Of a DNA stretch of 21,384 nt, positions 1 to 7,697 are shown one piece after another. The DNA lies in assembly GCA_002887195.1 (NCBI GenBank), contig PJAB01000739.1:1-21384 (forward strand), in the 5' to 3' direction. The notes under the pieces are model-generated. The model did not search any database and was not told where the DNA came from. It saw nothing but the letters and a program-made list of their open reading frames with translations. Position 1 is the first letter of the stretch, and every line of letters starts with the position of its first letter. This stretch comes from Chrysochromulina parva. Lineage: Eukaryota; Haptophyta; Prymnesiales; Chrysochromulinaceae. A program made the position numbers and the translations under genes.

Positions 1-620
1 ATAGAGCACATCATGCATTGCATGCCCTACCCCAGGGGGGCTATTGGGCGCCGTTTTGGGCGTTCTGTTACGTAATTACGGATTTACGGATTTACCCCCC
101 TCCCTCCCCCTCCCACGCTCCGACCCGGTGACGCGGATCACCGAATCAAGTTACCGCCGCTCCGACCTTCCTATTCGGATTTCACCTCACCGTAGCTACG
201 GTTTAAGCTTTTACCCCGGCGGCGGCACCCTCCACGCGGCGGCTCTACGACTACGCGTTAACTAACGAGAACACCCGGCCGCGCACCGGCAGCGCGGATC
301 CCGGGGCGCGGGGCGCGGGATCGCCGGGCGACGTTCGCGCGCGGTCCGCGGAGCAGCGCGCGACCCGCCCCGGGGACGACCCGCGACGTTCCAACTCTCG
401 CAATACTATATACTTCTAAGTTTACGTAAATCCCAACGAGAAAATAACCGCCCCCATTGTGCATTGAGCCTGCGAGCGGTGCGTCCCCGCCTCGCCGCAC
501 CGCGTCTGGGTCCTCCGCTCGTGGTCCCGTGGTCCCGACCCCACTGCAAATCAGAGTCGGGAGTGCTTCACCGCGCAGGCGCATGACTCAGCGCTCTGTG
601 TAGCAAAGGTGACCCCGTCG
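1..620. other. Intergenic stretch, no gene seen
   Basis: No reading frame here looks coding; the frames that exist are short and Arg/Pro/Gly-rich by composition. Visible structure: two palindromes containing TTACGTAA (68-75 and 422-429), a tandem ACGGATTT repeat near 78-92, a 6-base stem hairpin at 126-143 (CGGTGA/TCACCG), and a 14-base palindrome at 189-202. The right part must hold the 3' untranslated region of the CCB4-like gene that ends at 621. Confidence 0.6.
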
Positions 621-1424
621 CTATCTTGGCGGCGGTTTCGTATCCATGAGGCAAGCACCCAGCCTCGCTGCGATCGCACGCGCCCATGCAACGTCCTCTT
701 CAGTGAAGCCTCGTTGGCGGTCGCACGCGAGAACGAGCGCGCCAGTGCTGCCCACTAATGGCAGCATTAGGACGCCCTGCGTAAGGGATGGCAGATATCT
801 GAACTCAACACGGCCGGGCAGAAGCTGTAGCGCTGGCAGGTAGTCGGGCGCGCCATTTGTGCGCTGCATGCACTTGGTGAGCAGCGGACCAGGCACGACG
901 ACGGCGCTCTCCGATGGCAGCACGCCGCGTAGCATCAGCGTGCGACCTTCGTGATGCAGCGCGACTGCAGCGCACGCTTCGCATCCCATTAGCGTGTCCG
1001 CGGCCCACTCCAGCTCGTCGCGCAGGTCCGCCCGAAGCGATGGCTCGACCCACGCTACCTCGGCACCATCAAGCACCACAGGTTCAGCCTCTTTGGGGGT
1101 AATGTCCAAGTCGGCGAGGGCCTTCAGCACAATGAGCACGGGCGCTATGGTGGCAATCAGATCCGCACGGCTCTGCGAGTTCAGCAAATCGTCGGTGAAT
1201 AAACGATTGATCACAAGCAGCAGCAAGAGCGATGAGCCGATCGCAAGCGCTGGCTCTGGCAACAGAAAGTTACCACCACGCACGGTTGCGGGCTCGCGCG
1301 CTTGTAGGCACGGCTGCCATGCGCGAGGGCACGGGTTCGATGACGTTCTAGCAATGCTCACACGCTGCAGTGCCGCGGCCGACGATGCGATAAGCAATAC
1401 GATAAGGACGCGAGGTCGCAGCAT
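621..1424 (-). CDS. CCB4: CCB4-like cytochrome b6 heme assembly factor, plastid-targeted
   Basis: 267 residues, one exon, ATG start at 1424. CCB2 and CCB4 are paralogues that act together in attaching heme ci to cytochrome b6 of the cytochrome b6f complex, in the thylakoid membrane facing the stroma. Seen here: an ER-type signal peptide (residues 1-19, hydrophobic VLIVLLIASSAAA), a basic Ser/Arg transit-like stretch (20-50), a first membrane segment (about 57-74), the conserved SQSRADLI (83-90) that opens a second membrane segment (to about 106), then a soluble GAF-like domain. The C-terminal block with YLPALQLLPGR, LPSLTQGVLMLPLVG and DRQRGFTEEDVAWARAIA (195-252) matches the family (DUF2930). 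Two membrane segments followed by a soluble domain is the usual family layout. I favour CCB4 over CCB2 from the C-terminal block as I remember it, but cannot separate them firmly. The start lies 127 bases from the upstream gene's stop. Confidence 0.82.
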   Translation of the reverse strand: MLRPRVLIVLLIASSAAALQRVSIARTSSNPCPRAWQPCLQAREPATVRGGNFLLPEPALAIGSSLLLLLVINRLFTDDLLNSQSRADLIATIAPVLIVLKALADLDITPKEAEPVVLDGAEVAWVEPSLRADLRDELEWAADTLMGCEACAAVALHHEGRTLMLRGVLPSESAVVVPGPLLTKCMQRTNGAPDYLPALQLLPGRVEFRYLPSLTQGVLMLPLVGSTGALVLACDRQRGFTEEDVAWARAIAARLGACLMDTKPPPR

Positions 1425-1551
1425 GTGACCTTCTTCCTGTGAAGTTCAGAGTGTGAATTGGCTGTGAATAATCGGACGAAGGACCAAAGCATGTTGAAAG
1501 ACACAACAGAAACAGAATCTTCGCCTGTCCTGCCCCTAGAGGCCATCGAGA

Positions 1552-2295
1552 TCAGATGCAGAAGCTGCCCTGGCAAAGCGAGGGCACCTCCTGATCTGCT
1601 GCCTCCTTGTAGTCGGGCGCAAATGTCGGCGGCAGGTCGACATCATTCAAGAAGGCCTCGAGCGCTTCGATCGAGGCCGCGTAAGCCAGGGCCGTTCCCT
1701 TCCTGTCGCCCTTCATCCGCGCCTTCTGCAGCTTATCCACCTGTCCAAAGAAAGCCTTCGCCTCCTTGACCTGTTTGACCTTCTCAGGCGGCTTGCCTGA
1801 GTCAGTACGGAACGCGTTGCCGAGCAGGAACATGGACAGCTTCATATCTTCCCAGCGGGACGAGTACTTCTCTTTTGTGGTGCACGCGTCGTCGTTGCCG
1901 TTGCATGTCCTCTTTTGCCTTGCCGTCGACACGAGAATGGTGTCTGCGAAGAAGTCATCGATTGTTGCTGAAGAGAGCTCGCCCTTCTTCACCGCTGCAC
2001 CGACGGCGAGGTACTCAAAGACGCCCTGCTTGACGCGACCGTAGTAGCGGCGCTTCGCGATAGGGATGGTTGTGTACTTGCCAGCAGTCGCGCCGCCACT
2101 GGCCTCTGCCGCAAGAGGCGCTCCTCCGAAAAGCAGCAGCGCTGCAGCACCCTCGATCATTGCCCGACGGCTGCTACTCGCCGCGCTCATGATAGCAGGG
2201 ATGGATGACACCGCGCCACGATGGTTGAGCTGCTGCAACGCCCACGACTGGCTAAAGCCTGACACTGCCGCACCCACCAACACAACCGTGAGCAT
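1552..2295 (-). CDS. Predicted thylakoid-lumen protein with twin-arginine signal
   Basis: 247 residues from the ATG at 2295, which has A at -3. The frame stays open upstream to 2376 but with no ATG. The N-terminus is tripartite: an ER signal (MLTVVLVGAAVSGFSQSWA, 1-19), a transit-like stretch (20-40), then SSRRAM plus a hydrophobic run AALLLFGG and an AxA-type cleavage region (APLAAEA, about 59-65). That is a Tat-type lumen-transfer signal, so the mature protein (about 180 residues) should be in the thylakoid lumen. The mature part is charged and mostly helical, with IPIAKRRYYGRVKQGVFEYL near its start and two cysteine pairs (131/138 and 241/246) that could form disulfides. I do not recognise a named family with confidence. 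A helical-bundle extrinsic photosystem subunit (PsbQ-like or Psb31-like) is possible from size, location and helix content, but this is inference. It lies upstream of the CCB4-like gene on the same strand. Confidence 0.75.
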   Translation of the reverse strand: MLTVVLVGAAVSGFSQSWALQQLNHRGAVSSIPAIMSAASSSRRAMIEGAAALLLFGGAPLAAEASGGATAGKYTTIPIAKRRYYGRVKQGVFEYLAVGAAVKKGELSSATIDDFFADTILVSTARQKRTCNGNDDACTTKEKYSSRWEDMKLSMFLLGNAFRTDSGKPPEKVKQVKEAKAFFGQVDKLQKARMKGDRKGTALAYAASIEALEAFLNDVDLPPTFAPDYKEAADQEVPSLCQGSFCI

Positions 2296-2662
2296 TTTCT
2301 GCGAGGTTTCGGCCTCCCTCAGAGACGAGAGAGGAAAAGACTCAAAGAGATCGTGATCTCGCGCCGCCAAATGCACGATGCTCCTCCCATTTTAGGCTTC
2401 AAAAGATGCTTCGCCATTTTTAGGCTTCTAATGATGCTTCAGGTACTTGTCTCGCAACTCGATGCTCCGGCACCCTCGCAGGACGGCGGGATGCTCGGCT
2501 ACAAGCTAGTACCGCGGCCGCTTTCGCTCGACGCGGTGCCCAGATCCGCGGCTGCATGGCCATGCTGGGGTCCCGAAAAAAGATTCAGAACGCACTCCTG
2601 TGGTGCGCACCACTATCCGGTGAATCGCATGATTGGATAAACTGTTGCTCTCGGGAGGGCGC
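2296..2662. other. Intergenic: promoter of lumen gene and 3' end of nucleotidase gene
   Basis: 367 bases between two minus-strand genes. It must hold the promoter of the lumen-protein gene (start 2295) and the 3' untranslated region of the nucleotidase gene (stop at 2663). It is AT-richer than its surroundings around 2387-2440, where an imperfect direct repeat lies (listed separately). A short plus-strand frame runs through it from an ATG at 2371 but shows no family features. Confidence 0.55.
2387..2440. repeat. Imperfect tandem repeat, two copies of about 27 bases
   Basis: Copy one (2387-2412) and copy two (2414-2440) share CCATTTTTAGGCTTC followed by a GATGCTTC end. They differ by one inserted T and two substitutions. 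The repeat lies about 92-145 bases upstream of the lumen-protein ATG, in its probable promoter. A regulatory role is inference. Confidence 0.8.
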
Positions 2663-4711
2663 TCAGTCTTGCGAGTAGGCGGCTTCCATGTCTATTGCGC
2701 CACCGTCCTCCTCCAGCGCGGCCTCGATGCACGCCCGATCGTGCGGCATCAGGTCGGCAAGCGCCCGAAAGGAGGTGTTCGAGGTAGCGTAGCGCAGGTT
2801 GACGGCGTGGGATGTGTAGAGGCACGCGTAGTCGCCGACCTGCTGCGCCCAGCGCGAGTTCTGGTGGCCCGCCTTGAAGAGTTGTCCCCAATATGGATGG
2901 AAAGATTCATGACGCGCCTCGAGCGCCTTCACGAGTTGCTCAGTGAGCTGCGTATCCGTAGGGGCACATCGTGCGCGAGCATTATCAGTTTAGGCGCGTG
3001 ACGGACGGACAGGAGGGAAATGAGGGAGGCGATTGGATCGGGCGCGGTCCAAAAGGGGAGCGGTACCTTGCTCTGCTGATCGTAGAGCCGATCCTCCTCC
3101 GCCTCGAGTTCCGCGAGGGTGGCTGCCTCCGCTGCCGTCGCCGCCGCCATCTCTGCCGCCATCGCCGCTGCCTCTTTATCCTGGTCAACAGCAGCGGCTG
3201 CCGCAGCAGCTTTGGCGGCGGCCGCGGCCGCGGCATTCGTCGCCTCGGCGGAGGCGAGCACCTCGATGCGGCGTAGTTGCAGCCGCCTCAAGAGCAAGTC
3301 GAGCCCCGCGCGTGCCTGGCGCAGCCGCTGAGTCTCGCGCCGTTCGCCTGCGGAAAGGAAGGAGCAGTTGGGACGCGAGGTGTGCGGCGATCGGCAAGGG
3401 AGGGGGCTGGAGGGGGCAGCTCAACACCGCGAGTGCGCGCTAACCTTCCGAGCGCTCGAGCATCGAGACCTCGTGACACAGCTCGGGCACCATGAGCACG
3501 GTCCGCCAACCGAGCGTGCGCTTGGAGCGAAGGATGTCGGAGTACATGTGATCTCCGACGTACATGAGTGCTGAGCCCGTCTGCAGCCGCAGCATCCGGT
3601 GCAGGTGGTTCCAGTTGCCCCCCTGGAAGACCTTGCCCTCCGAGAGGGCGCGCTGTGCGAGTGCCTCCGAGCCCATCTCGATGTTCTGCAGCGAGGCATC
3701 AGCCGTGTTGACGCGGAAGATGGGCAGGTAAGGATCGAGCAGGAAGCCAGGCTTGCGAGCGCCGCAGATGACCAGATCAAAGTAGTTGAGCCAATGGGGG
3801 CCGAGGAGGAACTCGAGCACTACCTTCGTGTAGTCGTAGAGCGAGTTGGTGAGAAGGAAGACCTGCTTGCCACCCAGCTTCAGTTGCGAGAGCATCGCGG
3901 CGAGCTCCGGCGACTCGTAAATGTATTTGGCGGGCTCCACGGCCACCGGGTCTTTGATCTCTCCGTCGCAATGGCACAGGTCCACAGCACGCCGCACCTG
4001 CTGGTAGATGGTGGCGTATGACTGCAGCAGCTGCTCGGGGAACCGATCTTTGAGGTCGACAAGCTGACAAAATAGGCACACGTCCACGAGCAAGAAGTCG
4101 GTGTCGATGGATGCATATTCCGGCGGCGAGAAGGTGGGCTGGGCTTCGAAGGAGCGCGCGTAGATGGCCTTGCGTTCAGCTGATTCCAGCTTGGACAGAC
4201 CGTGGTAGGCGACCTTGACATACTTGTGCCGGTCGAGCTTGAGCACGTTGCCGCGCTGCTTGTCGATCAACAACCCTCGCTGATAGCGCTTGGGGTCGTA
4301 CTTGAACGACGCCACCTCTTTCGGATAACCCATCGCTATGAGCTTGCGCACCGCCCCATCATATGCGAGCAGGTCAAACGCGATCTTGTACTCGGCGAGA
4401 GTGTAGTCCAGGTCGAAGCCGACCGCCTGAATCTGGGCCATGTTTAGTGCACGGTTGCAGAAAATGCGCCGATCGAGGGAGCTGTCGGGACCGTATGTGG
4501 CTGTCGCCTCGAATGAAGGTATCGCGCCGCTGGTGCTGCTTATCGCTGCATACGCCGAAGACTCGACGGGCGATGGTTGGCACATGCGCGGGCTGCCGCG
4601 GCTGGCGGCGCCACACTGCTTCGTCGGTCGCATCTCCGGCACCCGAACCAAATATGCTGCCGCGAGAAAGGGATAAGGCAACAGGAAGACACGCATTTTC
4701 ACCATTAACAT
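2663..4711 (-). CDS. HAD-superfamily 5'-nucleotidase, NT5DC/cN-II type, three exons
   Basis: 610 residues if translation starts at the ATG at 4711. Exons: 4711-3445, 3347-3067, 2947-2663; introns of 97 bases (GTTAGC...CGCAG) and 119 bases (GTACCG...CGCAG). Both joins keep frame. The family (cytosolic IMP/GMP-type 5'-nucleotidases) dephosphorylates purine nucleotides; the substrate of NT5DC members is mostly unknown. All HAD motifs are visible: FDLDYT (Asp100 nucleophile, Asp102), LLTNS (288-290), RKPGF (Lys320), VGDHMYSDIL (Asp387, Asp392). Exon 3 carries the family C-terminus (FHPYWGQLFKAG, YACLYTSHAVNL, DLMPHD). Exon 2 encodes an Ala-rich charged helix from a GCC/GCN repeat, probably an expanded linker. 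The N-terminus (MRVFLLPYPFLAAAYLV, from residue 6) looks like a signal peptide, so the protein may enter the secretory or plastid route. ATGs at 4705 and 4696 are alternative starts. The gene is divergent from the methyltransferase. Confidence 0.88.
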
Positions 4712-4850
4712 CACGGAGCCATTCACTTCACACTCACGACGATGGGTCCGGGCGCTCAACACGCCGCTGCGCTGTGATGGGGGTCCCGCGAGGCGCAAGG
4801 ATTTCGTTCCGTCGGTACCGGTATGCTCCCGATGCGCTGGACTCCATAGA
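4712..4850. promoter_or_regulatory. Shared divergent promoter region (nucleotidase / methyltransferase)
   Basis: 139 bases separate the two divergent ATGs, so both promoters must fit here or overlap the genes. I see no TATA box. The segment is GC-rich, with a GGTACCGGTATG stretch near the plus-strand gene. Co-regulation is inference from spacing only. Confidence 0.5.
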
Positions 4851-5669
4851 ATGGACGAAGGGCAAGCGCCGAGGACTCGGCGGCCGAGGACCTCGGTGGC
4901 GTCGCTGCTGCGTTGCGCGGTCGTGCTTGTGACCCTCGAAATTGTGCTGTGCGGAAAAGTGGGCGGTGGCAAGTCTAATGGGAAGTCGAATGGGAAGACC
5001 TTCAGTGTGACAGGCACCTGGGCACTCTCCGAAACATTCATCGAAAAAAGCCGCTGCAGCAATGCGACAAAGGGCAGCTCAGGTATCGACTGCGCATACA
5101 AGCTGGATGCACGGCTCGCAACATGTTTGGCACACTTTTTCCGTGGTCTGACCGTCACCGAGCTTGGCGCGGGTGTCGGACGCTATAAAACGTATGTTGA
5201 CAACAGTGGGATGGCGCGGGAATACGTCGCGTATGATGGCTTGCTCAACGTGGCCGAACTCACACAAGGGCGAGTGCAGCACGTCGATCTTACTGTTGAC
5301 ACTCCAACCTTGCGCCGTTCGGACTTTGCACTCTCCCTCGAGGTGGCCGAACACATTCCAGCAATGTTTGAGCAGACGCTCTTTCGGAACATCGATCGCT
5401 CGAACCGGTTGGGCATCGTCATCTCGTGGAGCAACATGGGATCATCGCAAAGCGCCCATGGCCACGTGAACCCAAAACGTAAATCACAAGTTAGGCAGCT
5501 GTTTGCTCCATGGGGCTACGTGGAGGATCGCAATGCTAGCGCTTATCTGCGCACGTGTGCGACCTTCCTTTACCTCAAGCGTGGCATTCAGGTCATGCGA
5601 CGCACGGCAACGGCCGCAAATACAAGCGGCACGAGCAGCTTGTGGACCATCTCGCCGGGGCGACGTTAG
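4851..5669 (+). CDS. Membrane-anchored class I SAM-dependent methyltransferase
   Basis: 272 residues, one exon. The ATG at 4851 has A at -3 and G at +4. A basic N-terminus (RTRRPRT) precedes one hydrophobic segment (about 16-34), as in a type II membrane protein or signal anchor, so the catalytic part probably faces the ER/Golgi lumen. Class I methyltransferase motifs appear in order: motif I VTELGAGVGRY (102-112), post-I VAYDG (126-130), acidic/motif II DFALSLEVAEHIP (158-170), and strand RLGIVISWSNMG (186-197) followed by HGHVNPK. This places it among the Methyltransf_23-like folds. The acceptor cannot be read from the sequence; protein, glycan, lipid and small molecule are all open. A KSNGKSNGK repeat sits in the linker after the membrane segment. 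The protein ends in an unremarkable Ser/Thr/Arg tail. It shares a promoter region with the nucleotidase gene. Confidence 0.8.
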   Translation: MDEGQAPRTRRPRTSVASLLRCAVVLVTLEIVLCGKVGGGKSNGKSNGKTFSVTGTWALSETFIEKSRCSNATKGSSGIDCAYKLDARLATCLAHFFRGLTVTELGAGVGRYKTYVDNSGMAREYVAYDGLLNVAELTQGRVQHVDLTVDTPTLRRSDFALSLEVAEHIPAMFEQTLFRNIDRSNRLGIVISWSNMGSSQSAHGHVNPKRKSQVRQLFAPWGYVEDRNASAYLRTCATFLYLKRGIQVMRRTATAANTSGTSSLWTISPGRR

Positions 5670-6640
5670 GAAGCGCCACTGGTGAGACGCACTCGTGCCT
5701 CTGATGGAAGAAGCAGAAGATAGCCGAGAGGGTCGGAGGGCTCGATCGCTCCGTGGTGCCGTAGTGGTGCCGAGTTGGGCCCTTGGTGCGTGAAGATCAT
5801 GCAACCGGTGTTGGACACATAGATCATTATTACTGTCAGGCGAGCCTGCCAACCTGGTCTTCTGGGGTAGCCCCTTGTAACCACGGGTGCGTTCTCGAGA
5901 GAGACGTCCCCGGGGGAGGGTACCACCGCGGGTACGCCTACGAGCGGGTTCCTCCGCTCACGTCACGGGCCTTACGTCCCGTCCCGCAACCGGAACTCGC
6001 AACTCCGCGAACCGGCCGGGCGGTACGGTACCGCCGTAACCGTTGGCGGTATGTTGGCGGAAGCCGGAACCACGTGCCCCCGCGCCCCGTCCGGAACCGG
6101 ATGCGTCTGTGCTGCGTCTGTGCTCTGTCCCGCCCTCGCTGGGAGCGTCTCTCGCAATCTGCTATCTGGAACGGAAGAATCGCGCTGTCCGCGCTCCGGC
6201 CGGCCGGGGACAGATGCCGTGAGATGCAGGCATGCAGCACGTTGGTGCATCACATCACAAGCATGCGCGGCGTTGCTCCATACAAATGTCAATAACCCAA
6301 CTACATGAACACAGGCGCCAAAACCAAAACGCCCAAATTCGTTACTCAGCAGACAGCACCGTCTCTCAGGCGTCGAGGCCGGGGTGCGGGGAGGGAAATC
6401 GATACGCGACACCCCGAAATCGGCCGGGGGCCATGCTGATTGTGCTCCAAGCTGCAACGCCGGCCGGCCGGTAACGAACGGCTCCCGGACCGGCACGACG
6501 GCTGAGGTGGGGCTTTAAGTCGATTCGTTAGCTCCGGTACCTAAAATTTTTCAGCTCAACGTACTTATCACAACGCGCGAATCGACATGGATAATCGACA
6601 CTGTCGGCCGGACCCAGCCGGACCGCCGGACCGTACGCGC
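5670..6640. other. Long non-coding stretch, no gene seen
   Basis: This stretch follows the methyltransferase stop. No frame has family features, and the longer frames are Arg/Pro-rich by composition. Visible structure: a 17-base perfect palindrome at 6019-6035 (GGCGGTAC-g-GTACCGCC), a repeated GCGTCTGTGCT around 6102-6123, several CCGGCCGG clusters, and an AT-rich patch around 6541-6555 (CTAAAATTTTTCAG). I checked for tRNA T-arm consensus and found none. Confidence 0.5.
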
Positions 6641-7015
6641 TCAAGCGCGGGAATACTCAAGCGAAGGTAGCAACGCCGTGAAGCCCGTCTTCCATGGCAC
6701 GACTGGGATCGCCATTCCACCTTGGGCGGGTGACGACGTCGAATGTTGCACAAACGATCTGAAGAGTCCGCGGGGCTCGCTATGAGCGTGCGTGATGAAA
6801 TTCTCGCTCACGCTGCCACGCGACATGATCAGCGGCCGCCCGTGCCATTGCGTCGAAAGTCCCATCGCCGTGCACGCTTCCGCTTCCGTGTGTGACTGCG
6901 CTCGTTGGAGTGTCGCTCGCATATCGAATTTGAATGGCTTGATTGGCTGGCGAAATTGGCTAAACGGCTTGCCTGACGTGAGCAATGGTTGGCTGGAGCT
7001 GCGTGACAGCGCCAT
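6641..7015 (-). CDS. Doubtful hypothetical protein, 124 residues
   Basis: The frame runs from an ATG at 7015 to a TGA at 6641. It stays open upstream to 7231, into the minisatellite, but without an ATG. I list it because its residue mix (balanced Ser, Phe, Lys, Gln, with FSQFRQPIKPFKF and GLFRSFVQHSTS) is less biased than the Arg/Pro-rich shadow frames around it. No domain, membrane segment or family is recognisable. It could be a real small gene, an exon of a longer transcript, or chance. Similar GCCGGACCC-type repeats lie on both sides (6607-6625, inside the 5670-6640 stretch, and 7538-7556). Confidence 0.25.
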   Translation of the reverse strand: MALSRSSSQPLLTSGKPFSQFRQPIKPFKFDMRATLQRAQSHTEAEACTAMGLSTQWHGRPLIMSRGSVSENFITHAHSEPRGLFRSFVQHSTSSPAQGGMAIPVVPWKTGFTALLPSLEYSRA

Positions 7016-7697
7016 ACCTTCGCGATTTGAATGCAATGTGGCAGCCACCGACGTCTCCTGAACGCCCACGCCTTGTAGAAGTGGCCTAACCTGTGCTGGC
7101 TTGTACTTGTCGATGCTCGTATTGGGTCCCGCCCGCACGGCAGGCGAGGCGACACACTTGCCGTGCGAACGCTCCTTCTCTATACGTTCGCGAAAGCACC
7201 TGCCATCAAGTAGAGAAGCACTCAGTGGCACTCAGTGGCACTCAGTGGCACTCAGAGGTACCTCGGTGGCACTCATAGGCACTCGGTGGCACTCAGAACT
7301 CAGATGGCACTCACCCTTGGTCGGACGAGAGGAAGAGAGGAGGCCATCGAGAACCCATGGTACAAGTGAAACGAATACCAATACGATTATGTAATTCTTC
7401 CAGAAACGGAAAGGCGAGCACCTTGCGAATTTGAGCACCGAGGCCAAGCAAGCAATCGTGTCGAAATGGGCTCGAAGCGGGACCTCACCCGACCACGCCA
7501 AGGCCCGATGATTAATCTTATACCCCCCGGGGCCGCCGCCGGACCCAACCGGACCCGCGCGCCCGCGCAGGATGAGGCGAACAAGACTGGACGTGCCGAG
7601 AACGGTCTACCGGGCCGCCTCATGCACGTGAGGTAGCGAACTAAAGTCACTGTTGTGGCCGTGTAAGAGCCACAAACGCGCTCGGCTGTGGTCACTG
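7016..7697. other. Intergenic stretch with minisatellite
   Basis: No confident gene. The left part (to 7231) is an open minus-strand frame without an ATG; the middle is a minisatellite (7219-7315); the right part should hold the 3' untranslated region of the MICAL-like gene, whose stop is at 7698-7700. A GC-rich GCCGGACCCAACCGGACCC element lies at 7538-7556. Confidence 0.5.
7219..7315. repeat. Minisatellite, 10-base unit CTCAGTGGCA
   Basis: Three perfect head-to-tail CTCAGTGGCA units (7221-7250) are followed by about six diverged ones (CTCAGAGGTA, CCTCGGTGGC, ACTCATAGGC, ACTCGGTGGC and so on). The period is 10, so it shifts reading frame at every unit and is unlikely to be coding. Homogeneous units at one end and decayed ones at the other suggest recent expansion from the left side. 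Confidence 0.92.

Noticed and set aside
2376..2376. Upstream in-frame GTG at 2376 as start of the lumen protein
   Set aside because: Nuclear eukaryotic genes start at ATG; the ATG at 2295 directly begins a good signal peptide.
2371..2640. Plus-strand frame of about 89 codons between the lumen and nucleotidase genes
   Set aside because: It runs through the tandem repeat and the promoter region, with no recognisable domain.
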